A DNA stretch of 64,000 nucleotides from Desulfosarcina widdelii. Its GTDB lineage: Bacteria; Desulfobacterota; Desulfobacteria; Desulfobacterales; Desulfosarcinaceae. The position numbers and the translations under genes are program-made. A model generated the notes under the pieces. That model was given only the letters and a program-made list of their open reading frames with translations. It did not search any database and was not told the origin of the DNA. Each line of letters starts with the position of its first letter. Position 1 is the stretch's first letter. The stretch spans positions 6,925,001 through 6,989,000 of the forward strand of contig NZ_AP021875.1 in NCBI RefSeq assembly GCF_009688965.1, in the 5' to 3' direction. Of the stretch, positions 1 to 9,183 are shown in pieces.

Positions 1-1
1 G

Positions 2-1429
2 GAACAGAAGCGGATTTTTCTGCAGATCGCCTGTGAAAACTTAATTCATTCCGGGGATTTCGAACAAGCCATTGAGGCGAAGCGGGGCAGCAGCGCGTTT
101 AAAAAGGAAGAGCGTTTTCTTTTTATTCTGGCAGAGGCATCGCGAACAGAGAAAAACGATTTTGTATCCGATGATCAAGAGCTGAGAACTGCGGTCCTTT
201 CAACGCTCAAGTCCGGCCAACCGGTTACGCAAAAGACCGGCAAAACTTTCGGTTTGCTTTTTTTGCGACATGAGTCGGTTATTGCTACCTTTGCCGTCAA
301 AGAAAATGGCCGAATCCTGGCTGCCGGTGGCCTAGAAAGTCCGCTTACGGTCATCTACCAGGATTTCCGAAGGGTCCAGAAGATCGCCTTTGTTTTCGTG
401 GTGATTAGCAGTTGCTTTTTTGCGCTGATCGGAAATCGACAGTTGTCACGCGTTTATTTCAGACCGTTGCAACGCCTGGCTAAGCGTGCAGAAACCTATA
501 CCGATGAAGACCCGCTTTTTTTCGCCGTTCGTAAGGAGGATAATGAATTTTCAATCCTCTCCACTTCCTTGAACAAGATGCTGCAACGGATTTCTAAAGA
601 CAAGGGCGTTTTGAAAGAAACCATTGGCTCTCTGAAGATGGCCAATCTGGAGCTTCAAAAAGCTCAAAGCGATGTCATCCGTGCAGAGAAACTGGCAACG
701 GTGGGGCGTTTGACGTCAGGCATTGCCCACGAGATTGGAAATCCCATCGGAATTGTCCTGGGGTACCTGGATTTGATGAAACAGACGGATCTGACCCGGG
801 ACGAACAAAACGACTTTATTCGCCGATCGGAAGATGAGATTACGCGCATCAACCATATCATCCGGCAGCTATTGGACATGACCCGGACTTCCTCCAACGA
901 ATCCAAACAAATTGCGATCCACCCGTTGCTGGAGGAACTCGTTTCGGTGTTTTCCTACCAGCCATCCGCCAACGGGATCGTTTTTGAAACCCGATTCGAC
1001 GCTGGCGAAGATCGTGTCGTTGCCGATCCGGAACGTTTGCGGCAGGTGTTTTTGAATATTCTGCTCAACGCTGTGGATGCGATCAATTCTAAGCAGCCTT
1101 CCGCACCGCGGATCCAACTGGTCACCCATTGTCCCATGGATGAAAACGGATCTTGCGGAAAGGATAGCAAAAAGATGATCGAAATCCAGATTCAGGACAA
1201 CGGCCCCGGCATCAAACCTTCCGACCTGAACCATATTTTCGATCCTTTTTTTACTACGAAGCAGCCGGGGGATGGCACGGGCTTGGGACTCAGCGTCTCT
1301 TTCATGATTATCGAGAAACTGGGTGGAACGATCTCCGCATCCAGTGGCGAAAAAGAGGGGACGCTCTTTCGGGTGAGATTACCCCTTGTCGATCCAAAAG
1401 ATCGCGCTTGCGGGCCAATCGGCAGGTGA
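2..1429 (+). CDS. Sensor histidine kinase, 5'-truncated by window edge
   Basis: The frame is open from the first bases of the window, so the gene starts upstream; an internal TTG at 254 is not the true start. The visible part has an extracytoplasmic-looking region, one membrane segment (about bases 380-430), a HAMP-like linker and coiled coil, then a HisKA domain with the phospho-accepting His in 'GIAHEIGNP'. An HATPase_c domain follows with N box (NILLNAVDAI), G1 (DNGPGI), F box and G2 (DGTGLGLS). It should autophosphorylate and pass phosphate to the response regulator that follows, whose start lies 2 nt past this stop. The signal sensed cannot be read from the sequence. Confidence 0.93.
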   Translation, partial: EQKRIFLQIACENLIHSGDFEQAIEAKRGSSAFKKEERFLFILAEASRTEKNDFVSDDQELRTAVLSTLKSGQPVTQKTGKTFGLLFLRHESVIATFAVKENGRILAAGGLESPLTVIYQDFRRVQKIAFVFVVISSCFFALIGNRQLSRVYFRPLQRLAKRAETYTDEDPLFFAVRKEDNEFSILSTSLNKMLQRISKDKGVLKETIGSLKMANLELQKAQSDVIRAEKLATVGRLTSGIAHEIGNPIGIVLGYLDLMKQTDLTRDEQNDFIRRSEDEITRINHIIRQLLDMTRTSSNESKQIAIHPLLEELVSVFSYQPSANGIVFETRFDAGEDRVVADPERLRQVFLNILLNAVDAINSKQPSAPRIQLVTHCPMDENGSCGKDSKKMIEIQIQDNGPGIKPSDLNHIFDPFFTTKQPGDGTGLGLSVSFMIIEKLGGTISASSGEKEGTLFRVRLPLVDPKDRACGPIGR

Positions 1430-1431
1430 AT

Positions 1432-2811
1432 ATGAAAGAAAAGCAAAAAAAAATATTGATCGTCGATGACGAAGAGAACATGCGGCATATGCTGCAAACA
1501 ATGCTCAAGCGTTATGGATATGCGGTCAGTACCGCCAGCGATGGTGCTCGGGGGCTTGCCGAAATCGATCGCAATTCCTTCGATTTCATCCTTTGTGATG
1601 TGAAAATGCCGCAAATGAACGGCATGGAATTTTTGAAGGCCGCCGGTGATCGACTTTTGTCCAGCACGGTCATTATGATGTCCGCATACGGAAGTATCGA
1701 CATAGCCATCGAAGCCATGAAACTGGGCGCCTATGATTTTATCTCCAAACCGTTCAAAAATGAGGAGATCCGTCTGACGATCAAGAAGGCGGAGGAGCGC
1801 GAGCGTCTAAAAAGAGAGAACCTGGAGCTCAAAAAACGAATACGGAGAATCGGCGGCGACCTCACTTTCGGCAATATGGTGGGGAAAAGTACGGCCATGC
1901 AGGGTGTTTTTTCCATGGCGTTGAAAGTGGCCCGTTTCGACAGTACCGTGTTGATTACCGGTGAGAGTGGCACAGGCAAGGAACTGGTGGCTCAGGGCAT
2001 TCATCGCCAAAGCGAGCGGCAATCCAGCCCCATGGTTCCGGTCAACTGCGCATCCATTCCGGAAAGTCTGATTGAGAGCGAGCTGTTCGGTCATGTGAAG
2101 GGTGCATTCACCGGTGCCGACAAGGATAAAAAAGGGCTGTTCGAGATTGCCGAAGGCGGAACCCTGTTTCTCGATGAAATTGGCGATATACCCGTCTCCC
2201 TTCAGCCCAAGCTGCTTCGGGTGCTTCAGGAAAGCGAAGTCCGCCCGGTCGGAGGCAATAAGTCCACGACCGTAAATGTCCGGGTCATCGCGGCGACATC
2301 GAAGGATCTGGAATCGGAGATCGCCAACGGAAATTTCAGGGAAGACCTCTTTTACCGGCTCAATGTCGTCCCCATTGAATTGCCGCCCCTGCGCAATCGT
2401 GTAGACGATATTCCACTGCTGTGCCGGTTTTTTATTACCCGGTTGAACGATTCTTTGGGCAGCGGCATTAAAAATATTTCCGCTGCGGCCATGGCCATTT
2501 TGATGAAACACAACTGGCCCGGAAATGTGCGCGAACTGGAAAATGCCATCGAACGGGCCATGGTGCTCGCCGACAGCGCGACGCTCGAACCCCATAACTT
2601 CTCATTGGGATCTTCCGGATCGGAAGACCCGGATTCTCAAGTAGATTACGATGAGGGATTTTCACTGAAAGTCGCCCGGGCGAAACTGGAAGATCGGTTG
2701 ATTCGCAAGGCGCTGGCCGCCACGGACGGCAATCGAACCCATGCGGCCAACATGTTGGAGATCAGCCACCCTTCGCTATTGAGCAAGATGAAGCTTTACG
2801 GGATCGAGTGA
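1432..2811 (+). CDS. NtrC-family sigma-54-dependent response regulator
   Basis: About 459 aa. Receiver domain at residues 5-120 with acidic pocket DDEEN and phospho-acceptor Asp in 'LCDVKMPQ'. AAA+ sigma-54 activation domain follows with Walker A GESGTGKE, the sigma-54 contact loop GAFTGA and Walker B 'LFLDEIGD', then a C-terminal Fis-type helix-turn-helix. An in-frame TTG at 1408 would extend the protein into the kinase gene; the ATG at 1432, just after the kinase stop, is preferred and implies translational coupling. It probably activates sigma-54 promoters when phosphorylated by the upstream kinase. Target genes are unknown; the next gene is convergent, so it is not an obvious target. Confidence 0.95.
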   Translation: MKEKQKKILIVDDEENMRHMLQTMLKRYGYAVSTASDGARGLAEIDRNSFDFILCDVKMPQMNGMEFLKAAGDRLLSSTVIMMSAYGSIDIAIEAMKLGAYDFISKPFKNEEIRLTIKKAEERERLKRENLELKKRIRRIGGDLTFGNMVGKSTAMQGVFSMALKVARFDSTVLITGESGTGKELVAQGIHRQSERQSSPMVPVNCASIPESLIESELFGHVKGAFTGADKDKKGLFEIAEGGTLFLDEIGDIPVSLQPKLLRVLQESEVRPVGGNKSTTVNVRVIAATSKDLESEIANGNFREDLFYRLNVVPIELPPLRNRVDDIPLLCRFFITRLNDSLGSGIKNISAAAMAILMKHNWPGNVRELENAIERAMVLADSATLEPHNFSLGSSGSEDPDSQVDYDEGFSLKVARAKLEDRLIRKALAATDGNRTHAANMLEISHPSLLSKMKLYGIE

Positions 2812-2814
2812 CGC

Positions 2815-3435
2815 TTACAGCTTGGCCTGGGCGAACAGGCGTTCGATATTCAGGCGGTTGATCATTTCGGTGAAGATCTCGCCGATCACCTTTTCCGCAC
2901 CCCCGCTGCCCATGATTTTCACCCGTTCAGCGCTTCCGGAAACCACCTCGCGGGCGATCAGAAGGGAATCCTTGGTCAAGCTGGCCTCATAACTCACGTC
3001 CGCCATCCATTTCTGGCCGACTAATTTGATGTGAAACCGATCGATTTTTATCTGGAATACGGGGACATCGCGGGCTGGCTCGCCAGCCGTTTCCACGCCC
3101 AGTTTCTGCAGCCGCTGCTTAAGGGCCGTTTCGAAAAGCAGGGGCAATTCATAGGCCCCCAACATTTTTTGCTGGTCGTCCGGAAGCATTAGCGCCAGGG
3201 CAAACAGCCCGGTAAAGTATTTGAATTTTTCCTGGGCCCGCGCATTGAAAATTTGGGTGTCCGTTCTGGTGTCGCGGGTTTCGACGAAAACCGTCCGGCC
3301 GGCAAGCGTATCCTCAACTGCAGGCAACTGGTAATCTACATCAATATAGGATTTTTTGGCACATGAGAAAAAACTCAAGGATACCAGGAGCAAAACGGCT
3401 ATCCTCAAGCCTGGTTTGAAATGCTGTGCGACCAT
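2815..3435 (-). CDS. Probable outer-membrane/periplasmic lipoprotein, unknown function
   Basis: About 206 aa. The start at 3435 is chosen because a GGGGG Shine-Dalgarno lies just upstream and it opens directly into a lipoprotein signal: positively charged N-terminus, hydrophobic core, then 'LSFFSC' as lipobox (Ser at -1, but Phe at -2 and -3, so not ideal). A longer frame to 3507 lacks these signals. The mature part is a mixed alpha/beta protein with no enzyme motif seen. It resembles small lipoproteins of the YajG or LPS-assembly-associated type only in general character. It is convergent with the response regulator, with stops 3 nt apart. Confidence 0.75.
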   Translation of the reverse strand: MVAQHFKPGLRIAVLLLVSLSFFSCAKKSYIDVDYQLPAVEDTLAGRTVFVETRDTRTDTQIFNARAQEKFKYFTGLFALALMLPDDQQKMLGAYELPLLFETALKQRLQKLGVETAGEPARDVPVFQIKIDRFHIKLVGQKWMADVSYEASLTKDSLLIAREVVSGSAERVKIMGSGGAEKVIGEIFTEMINRLNIERLFAQAKL

Positions 3436-3713
3436 GGTTCCCCCTTGTGGTGTGAAGAGAAAGAGTCCGTTCTTATGTTGCCTACCCGACAGCAACTTCT
3501 TTGTCAATGCTGCGAAGGATCAACGTCCATATCCGACGGCGGACCTTTTGAATTTGAGTCCACTCCGTCTGTGAATGCACTTGCCAAAACTAAAGTTTCC
3601 GTGGTATCGCTTTACGATTGACGATTCCTGCCTTTGGCAATGAAAAACAGCAGTGTTTCCATGGACCGCTACCGGTCCGCAGTTATACTAACCGATTGAT
3701 GGAGGAGGATGTG

Positions 3714-4727
3714 ATGAAACGATTTTGTATTGTTTTTGCCATTTTTGCCGTATTCGCACTGATCGGTTCCGCCTCGGCCGGTACCTTGGACGATGTCAAG
3801 GCCAAGGGGTTCGTACAGGTTGGGGTCAACGGAGATCTTTTCGGTTTTGGTAAGCCGGACGAAAAGGGCGTCTGGAAGGGCTTGGATGTGGATACCGGCC
3901 GGGCCATCGCCGCTGCCGTGTTCGGCGATGCCAACAAAGTCAAATATACGCCCTTGACGGCCGTTACCCGCTTTACGGCTTTGCAGTCCGGCGAAATCGA
4001 CGTGCTGTGCCGCAACGCCACCCGGACGCTGAGTCGTGAAACGGCGCTGGGACTCAATTTTGCACAGGTCAACTACTACGACGGGCAGGGATTTCTGGTG
4101 CCCAAGTCTTTGGGTGTCAAAAGCGCCAAGGAACTGGACGGCGCGGCGGTCTGCGTGCTGCCAGGCACCACCACGGAACTCAACGTGGCCGACTACTTCC
4201 GTGCCAACGGGATGAAGATGAAACCCGTGGTGATTGAAAACACGGCCGAACTGGCCAAGACCTTCTTTGCCGGGCGTTGCGACTGCCTAACTTCGGATGC
4301 CTCCCAACTGGCCGGCACCCGGGCAGTCGCCCCCAATCCGGACGACTACATCATCCTGCCCGAAATCATCTCCAAAGAGCCCCTTGCCCCGGCGGTGCGC
4401 CATGGCGACGACCAGTGGTACGATATCGTCAACTTTTCCGTGTTGGCCATGATCAATGCCGAGGAACTGGGGATCACCTCTAAAAACGTTGACGAGATGC
4501 TCAACAGCAAGGACCCCAAGGTTCAGCGCTTCCTGGGGGTCAGCCCCGGAAATGGCAAAGCCCTTGGTCTGGACGAGAAATTTGCCTACAACATCATCAA
4601 ACAGGTGGGCAACTACGGCGAAGTGTTCGAACGCAACGTGGGTAAAAATACCCCTCTCAAGATCGAACGCGGTCTCAATGCGCTTTGGACCGACGGTGGT
4701 CTGATGTATTCTCCCCCGTTTAAGTAA
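3714..4727 (+). CDS. aapJ: General L-amino-acid ABC importer, periplasmic binding protein AapJ
   Basis: About 337 aa, SBP_bac_3 fold. The ATG at 3714 has a GGAGGAGG Shine-Dalgarno at 3701-3708 and opens into a signal peptide ending near 'GSASA'. The body matches AapJ/BztA: 'CRNATRTLSRE' near the ligand pocket, 'AVCVLPGTTTELN', 'CDCLTSDASQLAG' and the terminal 'GGLMYSPPFK'. It binds amino acids in the periplasm and delivers them to AapQM. It is first of a four-gene cluster; a strong hairpin separates it from aapQ, which may keep the binding protein in molar excess. Confidence 0.96.
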   Translation: MKRFCIVFAIFAVFALIGSASAGTLDDVKAKGFVQVGVNGDLFGFGKPDEKGVWKGLDVDTGRAIAAAVFGDANKVKYTPLTAVTRFTALQSGEIDVLCRNATRTLSRETALGLNFAQVNYYDGQGFLVPKSLGVKSAKELDGAAVCVLPGTTTELNVADYFRANGMKMKPVVIENTAELAKTFFAGRCDCLTSDASQLAGTRAVAPNPDDYIILPEIISKEPLAPAVRHGDDQWYDIVNFSVLAMINAEELGITSKNVDEMLNSKDPKVQRFLGVSPGNGKALGLDEKFAYNIIKQVGNYGEVFERNVGKNTPLKIERGLNALWTDGGLMYSPPFK

Positions 4728-4830
4728 TCCGCAAGGTTACCGCGCAGGCCTGCAGCACCGGGGTGCGGTCGATGTTGATACCCACCTTTGGCAAACTGCT
4801 GTGCGCCGGCGCGACTTCCTATAATTTGCA

Positions 4831-4864
4831 GCCGGGTGCGCCTTTGCTTATCGGCGCGCCCGGC
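4831..4864 (+). promoter_or_regulatory. Strong intercistronic hairpin between aapJ and aapQ
   Basis: The 12-nt arms at 4831-4842 and 4853-4864 pair completely (one G-U) around a 10-nt loop. No T-run follows, so it is not a classical terminator. Similar hairpins after binding-protein genes, as in malE-malF type operons, are known to protect the upstream message from 3' decay and raise binding-protein output. That role here is inference from position. Confidence 0.6.
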
Positions 4865-4890
4865 GGCACGCAACCTCGAGCCATAACAGG

Positions 4891-6069
4891 ATGCAGACTG
4901 TCCCCCCCGGAGATGAAAAAATACCCCTGCTCAACGATCCCGCCAAGCGATCCCTGATCTACCAGGTGGGGGTGGTGCTTATGGTAGCCGCACTGGGCTA
5001 CTACCTGATGTATAATACCCTGAACAATTTAGAACGCCAATCCATCGCCACCGGTTTCGGCTTTCTCGAAAAAGAGAGTTCGTTTGAAATCGGCGAATCC
5101 CTCATTTCCTATTCGGCGGCGGACAATTACGCACGCGCTTTGATTGTCGGCGTGCTCAACACCCTCAAAGTATCCTTTATCGGCATTGTTCTGACAGTAC
5201 TTTTAGGAACCCTGGTCGGTATTGCCCGGCTTTCATCCAACTGGCTGGTTTCTCGACTGGCGGGCATCTACATAGAGGTTCTTCAGGATATTCCCGTGCT
5301 GCTGCAGCTATTTTTCTGGTATGCCTTCTTCTACGAGATGCTGCCGTCGCCGCGCCAGGCCCTTAATCCTTTCAGCGGCCTGTTTTTGTGCAATCGCGGG
5401 ATGATCTTCGCGGTGCCCGCAGACCACCCAGTCTGGGGGTGGATGGGGTGGGCCTTTATCGTTGCCTGCATCGCGGTTTACCTGATGCGCAGGTGGGCCC
5501 TGCAGCGCTTGTATAAAACCGGCAAGCCTTTTCCGATTTTCTGGTGTTCGCTGGGTCTGCTGCTGGGTTTGCCGCTGATCGTCTGGATGCTGGGCGGTGC
5601 ACCGGTAGCCATGGATGTTCCCCAGCTGCGCGGGTTCAATTTCCAGGGGGGGATGAGTGTCAGCCCGGAGTTTGCCGCTCTGCTTTTTGGACTGGTGCTT
5701 TATACGGCGGCCTTTGTGGCCGAGATCGTGCGGGCCGGCATCCAGTCGGTGAACAGAGGCCAGACCGAGGCGGCCAGATCCCTGGGACTCAGGCAAGGAC
5801 GCGTGCTGAGTCTGGTGATTCTTCCCCAGGCCCTTCGGGTGATCATTCCTCCCCTTACCAGTCAGATGCTCAATCTGACCAAAAACAGTTCGTTGGCGGT
5901 CGCCATCGGTTATCCCGACTTCGTTTCGGTGGCCAATACCACCATCAATCAGACGGGCCAGGCCATTGAGGGCGTTGCTCTGATCATGGCGGTTTATCTG
6001 TGTTTCAGCCTGCTCACTTCGGCCTTCATGAACTGGTACAACAAGAAAATGGCATTGGTTGAGAGATGA
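4891..6069 (+). CDS. aapQ: Amino-acid ABC transporter permease AapQ
   Basis: 392 aa, about 8 hydrophobic segments, with the long N-terminal extension typical of AapQ/BztB ('YNTLNNLERQ' and 'ATGFGFLEKE' are family hallmarks). The BPD_transp_1 domain occupies the second half, with the EAA-type loop 'QTEAARSLGLRQGR' that contacts the ATPase. It forms the inner-membrane channel together with AapM. The end overlaps the aapM start as ATGA. Confidence 0.95.
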   Translation: MQTVPPGDEKIPLLNDPAKRSLIYQVGVVLMVAALGYYLMYNTLNNLERQSIATGFGFLEKESSFEIGESLISYSAADNYARALIVGVLNTLKVSFIGIVLTVLLGTLVGIARLSSNWLVSRLAGIYIEVLQDIPVLLQLFFWYAFFYEMLPSPRQALNPFSGLFLCNRGMIFAVPADHPVWGWMGWAFIVACIAVYLMRRWALQRLYKTGKPFPIFWCSLGLLLGLPLIVWMLGGAPVAMDVPQLRGFNFQGGMSVSPEFAALLFGLVLYTAAFVAEIVRAGIQSVNRGQTEAARSLGLRQGRVLSLVILPQALRVIIPPLTSQMLNLTKNSSLAVAIGYPDFVSVANTTINQTGQAIEGVALIMAVYLCFSLLTSAFMNWYNKKMALVER

Positions 6070-7160
6070 CCGTTCATACCTACGACGAAAGTATCGATCA
6101 GATCAAACCGCCGGTGTCATCGGTTGGTGTGGTGGGGTGGTGCAAGCGCAACCTTTTCAACGGATGGTTCAATTCGGTCCTCACGATCATCATTCTGGGT
6201 TTGATGTTCCAGATCGTTCCTCCCTTTGTCAGATGGGCCTTGGTTAATGCCCATTGGCTGCCTTCGGGTGCCGGCTGCCAGGATGGGCAGGGGGCCTGCT
6301 GGTCGGTGATATCCGCCAATTTCAGGTTTATCATTTTCGGTTTTTATCCCCACGATCTGCAATGGCGGCCGCTTCTGGCCATGGTGATTCTGGTTGCGTT
6401 GCTCTTTTACAGCCGCGATCGCAACCGCTGGAACAAGGCATTGGGATGGGGGTGGCTGGCCGCCCTGGCGGTGATGGGACTTTTGCTGCGCGGCGGCCTT
6501 TTTGGCATGCCAGTGGTGGAAAGCACCCAGTGGGGCGGACTTCCCCTGACGCTGCTGTTGTCGGTTTTCGGCCTGACGGCGGCCTATCCGCTGGGGGTGG
6601 TGTTGGCATTGGGTCGGGCTTCAAGAATGAAGGCGGTAAAAAGCCTGTGTATTGTCTATATCGAAATGATCCGCGGCGTTCCCCTGATCAGCCTGCTTTT
6701 CATGTCTTCGGTGATTTTCCCCTTGTTTCTTCCCGAGGGGGTCACGGTGAACAAAATTCTGCGGGCTCAAGTCGCCATCATCTTGTTCACGGCGGCTTAC
6801 ATCGCCGAAGTCGTCCGCGGCGGATTGCAGGCCATACCCAAGGGCCAGTACGAAGCGGCCGAGTCTTTGGGGCTGAACTACGTTCAGACCATGCGCCTGA
6901 TTGTTTTGCCCCAGGCCCTGAAAATCGTCATTCCACCCTCGGTCAGTATTCTCATTTCGGCCTTCAAGGACACTTCCCTGGTGGTGATCATCGCCCTCTA
7001 CGATTTGCTGAAAACCACCAAATCGGTCCTTTCCGATCCCAAATGGATGGGATTTTCGGCCGAAGCGTATATTTTTCTGGCGATTATCTATTTCTTCTGC
7101 TGCTATTTTATGTCCAACTATAGTCGCAGATTGGAAAAAGAGTTGGATACGGGGTTATAA
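6066..7160 (+). CDS. aapM: Amino-acid ABC transporter permease AapM
   Basis: 364 aa, the second permease. The start ATG at 6066 overlaps the aapQ stop (ATGA), indicating translational coupling. It has an N-terminal hydrophobic extension, then a BPD_transp_1 domain with EAA loop '[15 protein letters not shown]' at about residues 260-275 and the C-terminal membrane helix. It pairs with AapQ as a heterodimeric channel. Confidence 0.95.
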   Translation: MTVHTYDESIDQIKPPVSSVGVVGWCKRNLFNGWFNSVLTIIILGLMFQIVPPFVRWALVNAHWLPSGAGCQDGQGACWSVISANFRFIIFGFYPHDLQWRPLLAMVILVALLFYSRDRNRWNKALGWGWLAALAVMGLLLRGGLFGMPVVESTQWGGLPLTLLLSVFGLTAAYPLGVVLALGRASRMKAVKSLCIVYIEMIRGVPLISLLFMSSVIFPLFLPEGVTVNKILRAQVAIILFTAAYIAEVVRGGLQAIPKGQYEAAESLGLNYVQTMRLIVLPQALKIVIPPSVSILISAFKDTSLVVIIALYDLLKTTKSVLSDPKWMGFSAEAYIFLAIIYFFCCYFMSNYSRRLEKELDTGL

Positions 7161-7180
7161 ACAACAATCAGGTTTTTGAC

Positions 7181-7957
7181 ATGACTGAAACAACCGAAGC
7201 CATCGACAACGGTATCAAAGCAAACGACACCATCATCCAAATCGTCAACATGCACAAGTGGTTCGGCGATTTCCATGTCCTTCAGGAAGTGAACCTGGAG
7301 GTTGCCCGCGGAGAGCGGATTGTTATCTGCGGTCCTTCCGGATCGGGGAAATCCACGCTGATCCGATGCATCAACCGTCTGGAGGAGCACCAGCGGGGAA
7401 AGATCATCGTCGATGGCACCGAACTGACCAACGACCTGAAAAACATCGAAAAGATTCGGGCGGAAGTGGGCATGGTGTTTCAGCATTTCAATCTGTTTCC
7501 CCACCTCACCATCCTGGACAACCTTACCCTGGGACCGATCTGGGTGAGAAAAACCCCGAAGAAAGAGGCCGAAGAGACGGCCATGTACTACCTGGAGAAA
7601 GTGCACATCGCCGAACAGGCCAAAAAGTTCCCCGGCCAACTCTCGGGCGGACAGCAGCAGCGGGTGGCCATCGCCCGGAGTCTGTGTATGAAGCCCAACG
7701 TAATGCTTTTCGACGAGCCCACTTCTGCCCTGGATCCGGAGATGGTCAAGGAGGTCCTCGACGTCATGATCAGCCTGGCCCAGGAGGGGATGACCATGCT
7801 GGTGGTCACCCACGAAATGGGGTTTGCCAAAAGCGTCGCCCACCGGGTGCTGTTCATGGACTACGGCCGCATCGTCGAGGAGAACAGCCCCCAGGAGTTT
7901 TTCGACAATCCCCAGCATGATCGCACCAAGTTATTTTTGAGTCAGATTCTGCACTGA
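7181..7957 (+). CDS. aapP: Amino-acid ABC transporter ATPase AapP
   Basis: 258 aa ATPase that powers AapJQM uptake at the cytoplasmic face. Walker [11 protein letters not shown] loop '[11 protein letters not shown]', signature LSGGQQQR, Walker B '[13 protein letters not shown]' and the switch His in 'VVTHEMGFA' are all present. It lies 20 bp after aapM. The next gene, alr, is 47 bp downstream on the same strand and may be read through. Confidence 0.96.
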   Translation: MTETTEAIDNGIKANDTIIQIVNMHKWFGDFHVLQEVNLEVARGERIVICGPSGSGKSTLIRCINRLEEHQRGKIIVDGTELTNDLKNIEKIRAEVGMVFQHFNLFPHLTILDNLTLGPIWVRKTPKKEAEETAMYYLEKVHIAEQAKKFPGQLSGGQQQRVAIARSLCMKPNVMLFDEPTSALDPEMVKEVLDVMISLAQEGMTMLVVTHEMGFAKSVAHRVLFMDYGRIVEENSPQEFFDNPQHDRTKLFLSQILH

Positions 7958-8004
7958 GGTGTTGCCCTTAAAAGCCCTGGAACCCTTCGATTCGGAAAAC
8001 GATC

Positions 8005-9111
8005 ATGACTTTTCCCGCCTGCGCCCGTATCCATTTGAATCGACTTCGATGCAACTATCGTGAAATTTGCAAGAAGATTGCCCCGGCCCGCCTGATTCCC
8101 GTGGTAAAGGCCGATGCTTACGGACACGGCGCTATCCCGGTTTCCCGGTGCCTGGTCGACGAAGGCGCCGATTTCCTGGCCGTGGCCCAATATCGAGAGG
8201 CTATGGAACTTCGGGAAAGCGGCATTGGTATCCCGATCCTCATTTTTGGCCGCATCATGGCCGACGAGTTGTCGGAAGCCATCCGGGCGGGCTTTCGAAT
8301 CACCCTTTTCGGCGAAGAAGACATCGACTGGATCGAAAAAACTTCCGGAAGCCAACAGGCAGTTGTTCATGTCAACTTCGAGACCGGCATGGGGCGCGTC
8401 GGTGTGATGCCGGACCGGGTACCACAATTTCTTGACCGCCTGGCACGCTCTCGGCGCTGCATTTGGGAGGGGATGTACAGCCATTTTGCAACGGCCGACG
8501 AGACCGATAAAACCTACGCCAGGCAGCAGTTGTTTCATTTTACCGCCTTGATATCGCAACTGGAAGCCAAGAAAGTGTTGCCGCCTGTTGTGCACATGGC
8601 CAACAGCGGGGCCGTTCTGGATATGCCGCAAAGCTATTTCAATGCCTGTCGATGCGGGATCATCCTGTACGGCCACTATCCGTCCAAAGAAACCTCGCGG
8701 TCCATCCCTTTAAAGCAAGTCATGAACCTGGAGACCCTGGTCGCCCATACGAGACGTCTGCCCCCCGGACACAATGTGAGCTACGGCTGTCGGTGGAAGA
8801 CCGACAGGGAAACCACCATCGCCGTGCTTCCCATCGGGTATGCCGACGGCGTGCGGCGCCATTTGACAGAACGCCTTCAGGTCGGCATCGCCGGCCGACG
8901 CTACCCGGTGGTGGGAACCATTACCATGGACCAGATCATGGTGGATGTGGGAGACGACCCAATTTCCGTGGGCGACCCGGTTTTGATCTGGGGCGAATCG
9001 GAAAACGCCCGAATACAGGCCCTCGATGTTGCCGAAGCCATGGGATCGATTCCCTACGAGCTGACCTGTGGGGTTTCCAGGCGGGTTCCGCGCGTGTTTG
9101 TGGACGACTAA
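8005..9111 (+). CDS. alr: Alanine racemase
   Basis: 368 aa, the usual length. It interconverts L- and D-alanine for peptidoglycan. The PLP lysine sits in 'VVKADAYGHGA' near residue 34, and the C-terminal half carries the family motif 'VLPIGYADGVRR', the 'GTITMDQIMVD' segment and 'ELTCGVSRRVPR' at the end. It follows the aap operon closely. With dat (12.8-13.6 kb) and ddl (37.5 kb) it supplies and uses D-alanine. Confidence 0.95.
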   Translation: MTFPACARIHLNRLRCNYREICKKIAPARLIPVVKADAYGHGAIPVSRCLVDEGADFLAVAQYREAMELRESGIGIPILIFGRIMADELSEAIRAGFRITLFGEEDIDWIEKTSGSQQAVVHVNFETGMGRVGVMPDRVPQFLDRLARSRRCIWEGMYSHFATADETDKTYARQQLFHFTALISQLEAKKVLPPVVHMANSGAVLDMPQSYFNACRCGIILYGHYPSKETSRSIPLKQVMNLETLVAHTRRLPPGHNVSYGCRWKTDRETTIAVLPIGYADGVRRHLTERLQVGIAGRRYPVVGTITMDQIMVDVGDDPISVGDPVLIWGESENARIQALDVAEAMGSIPYELTCGVSRRVPRVFVDD

Positions 9112-9183
9112 AGCCTGGCTGGCGGTAGCCCGATCCCTTCCGAGAAAACGGCTTTCAACCTAACCCGATTGCAGGCGCCCGTT

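Noticed and set aside
3601-3660. TTGACG at 3619 as -35 of an aapJ promoter
   Set aside because: The sequence 17 bp downstream (TGAAAA) is too far from a -10 consensus to call.
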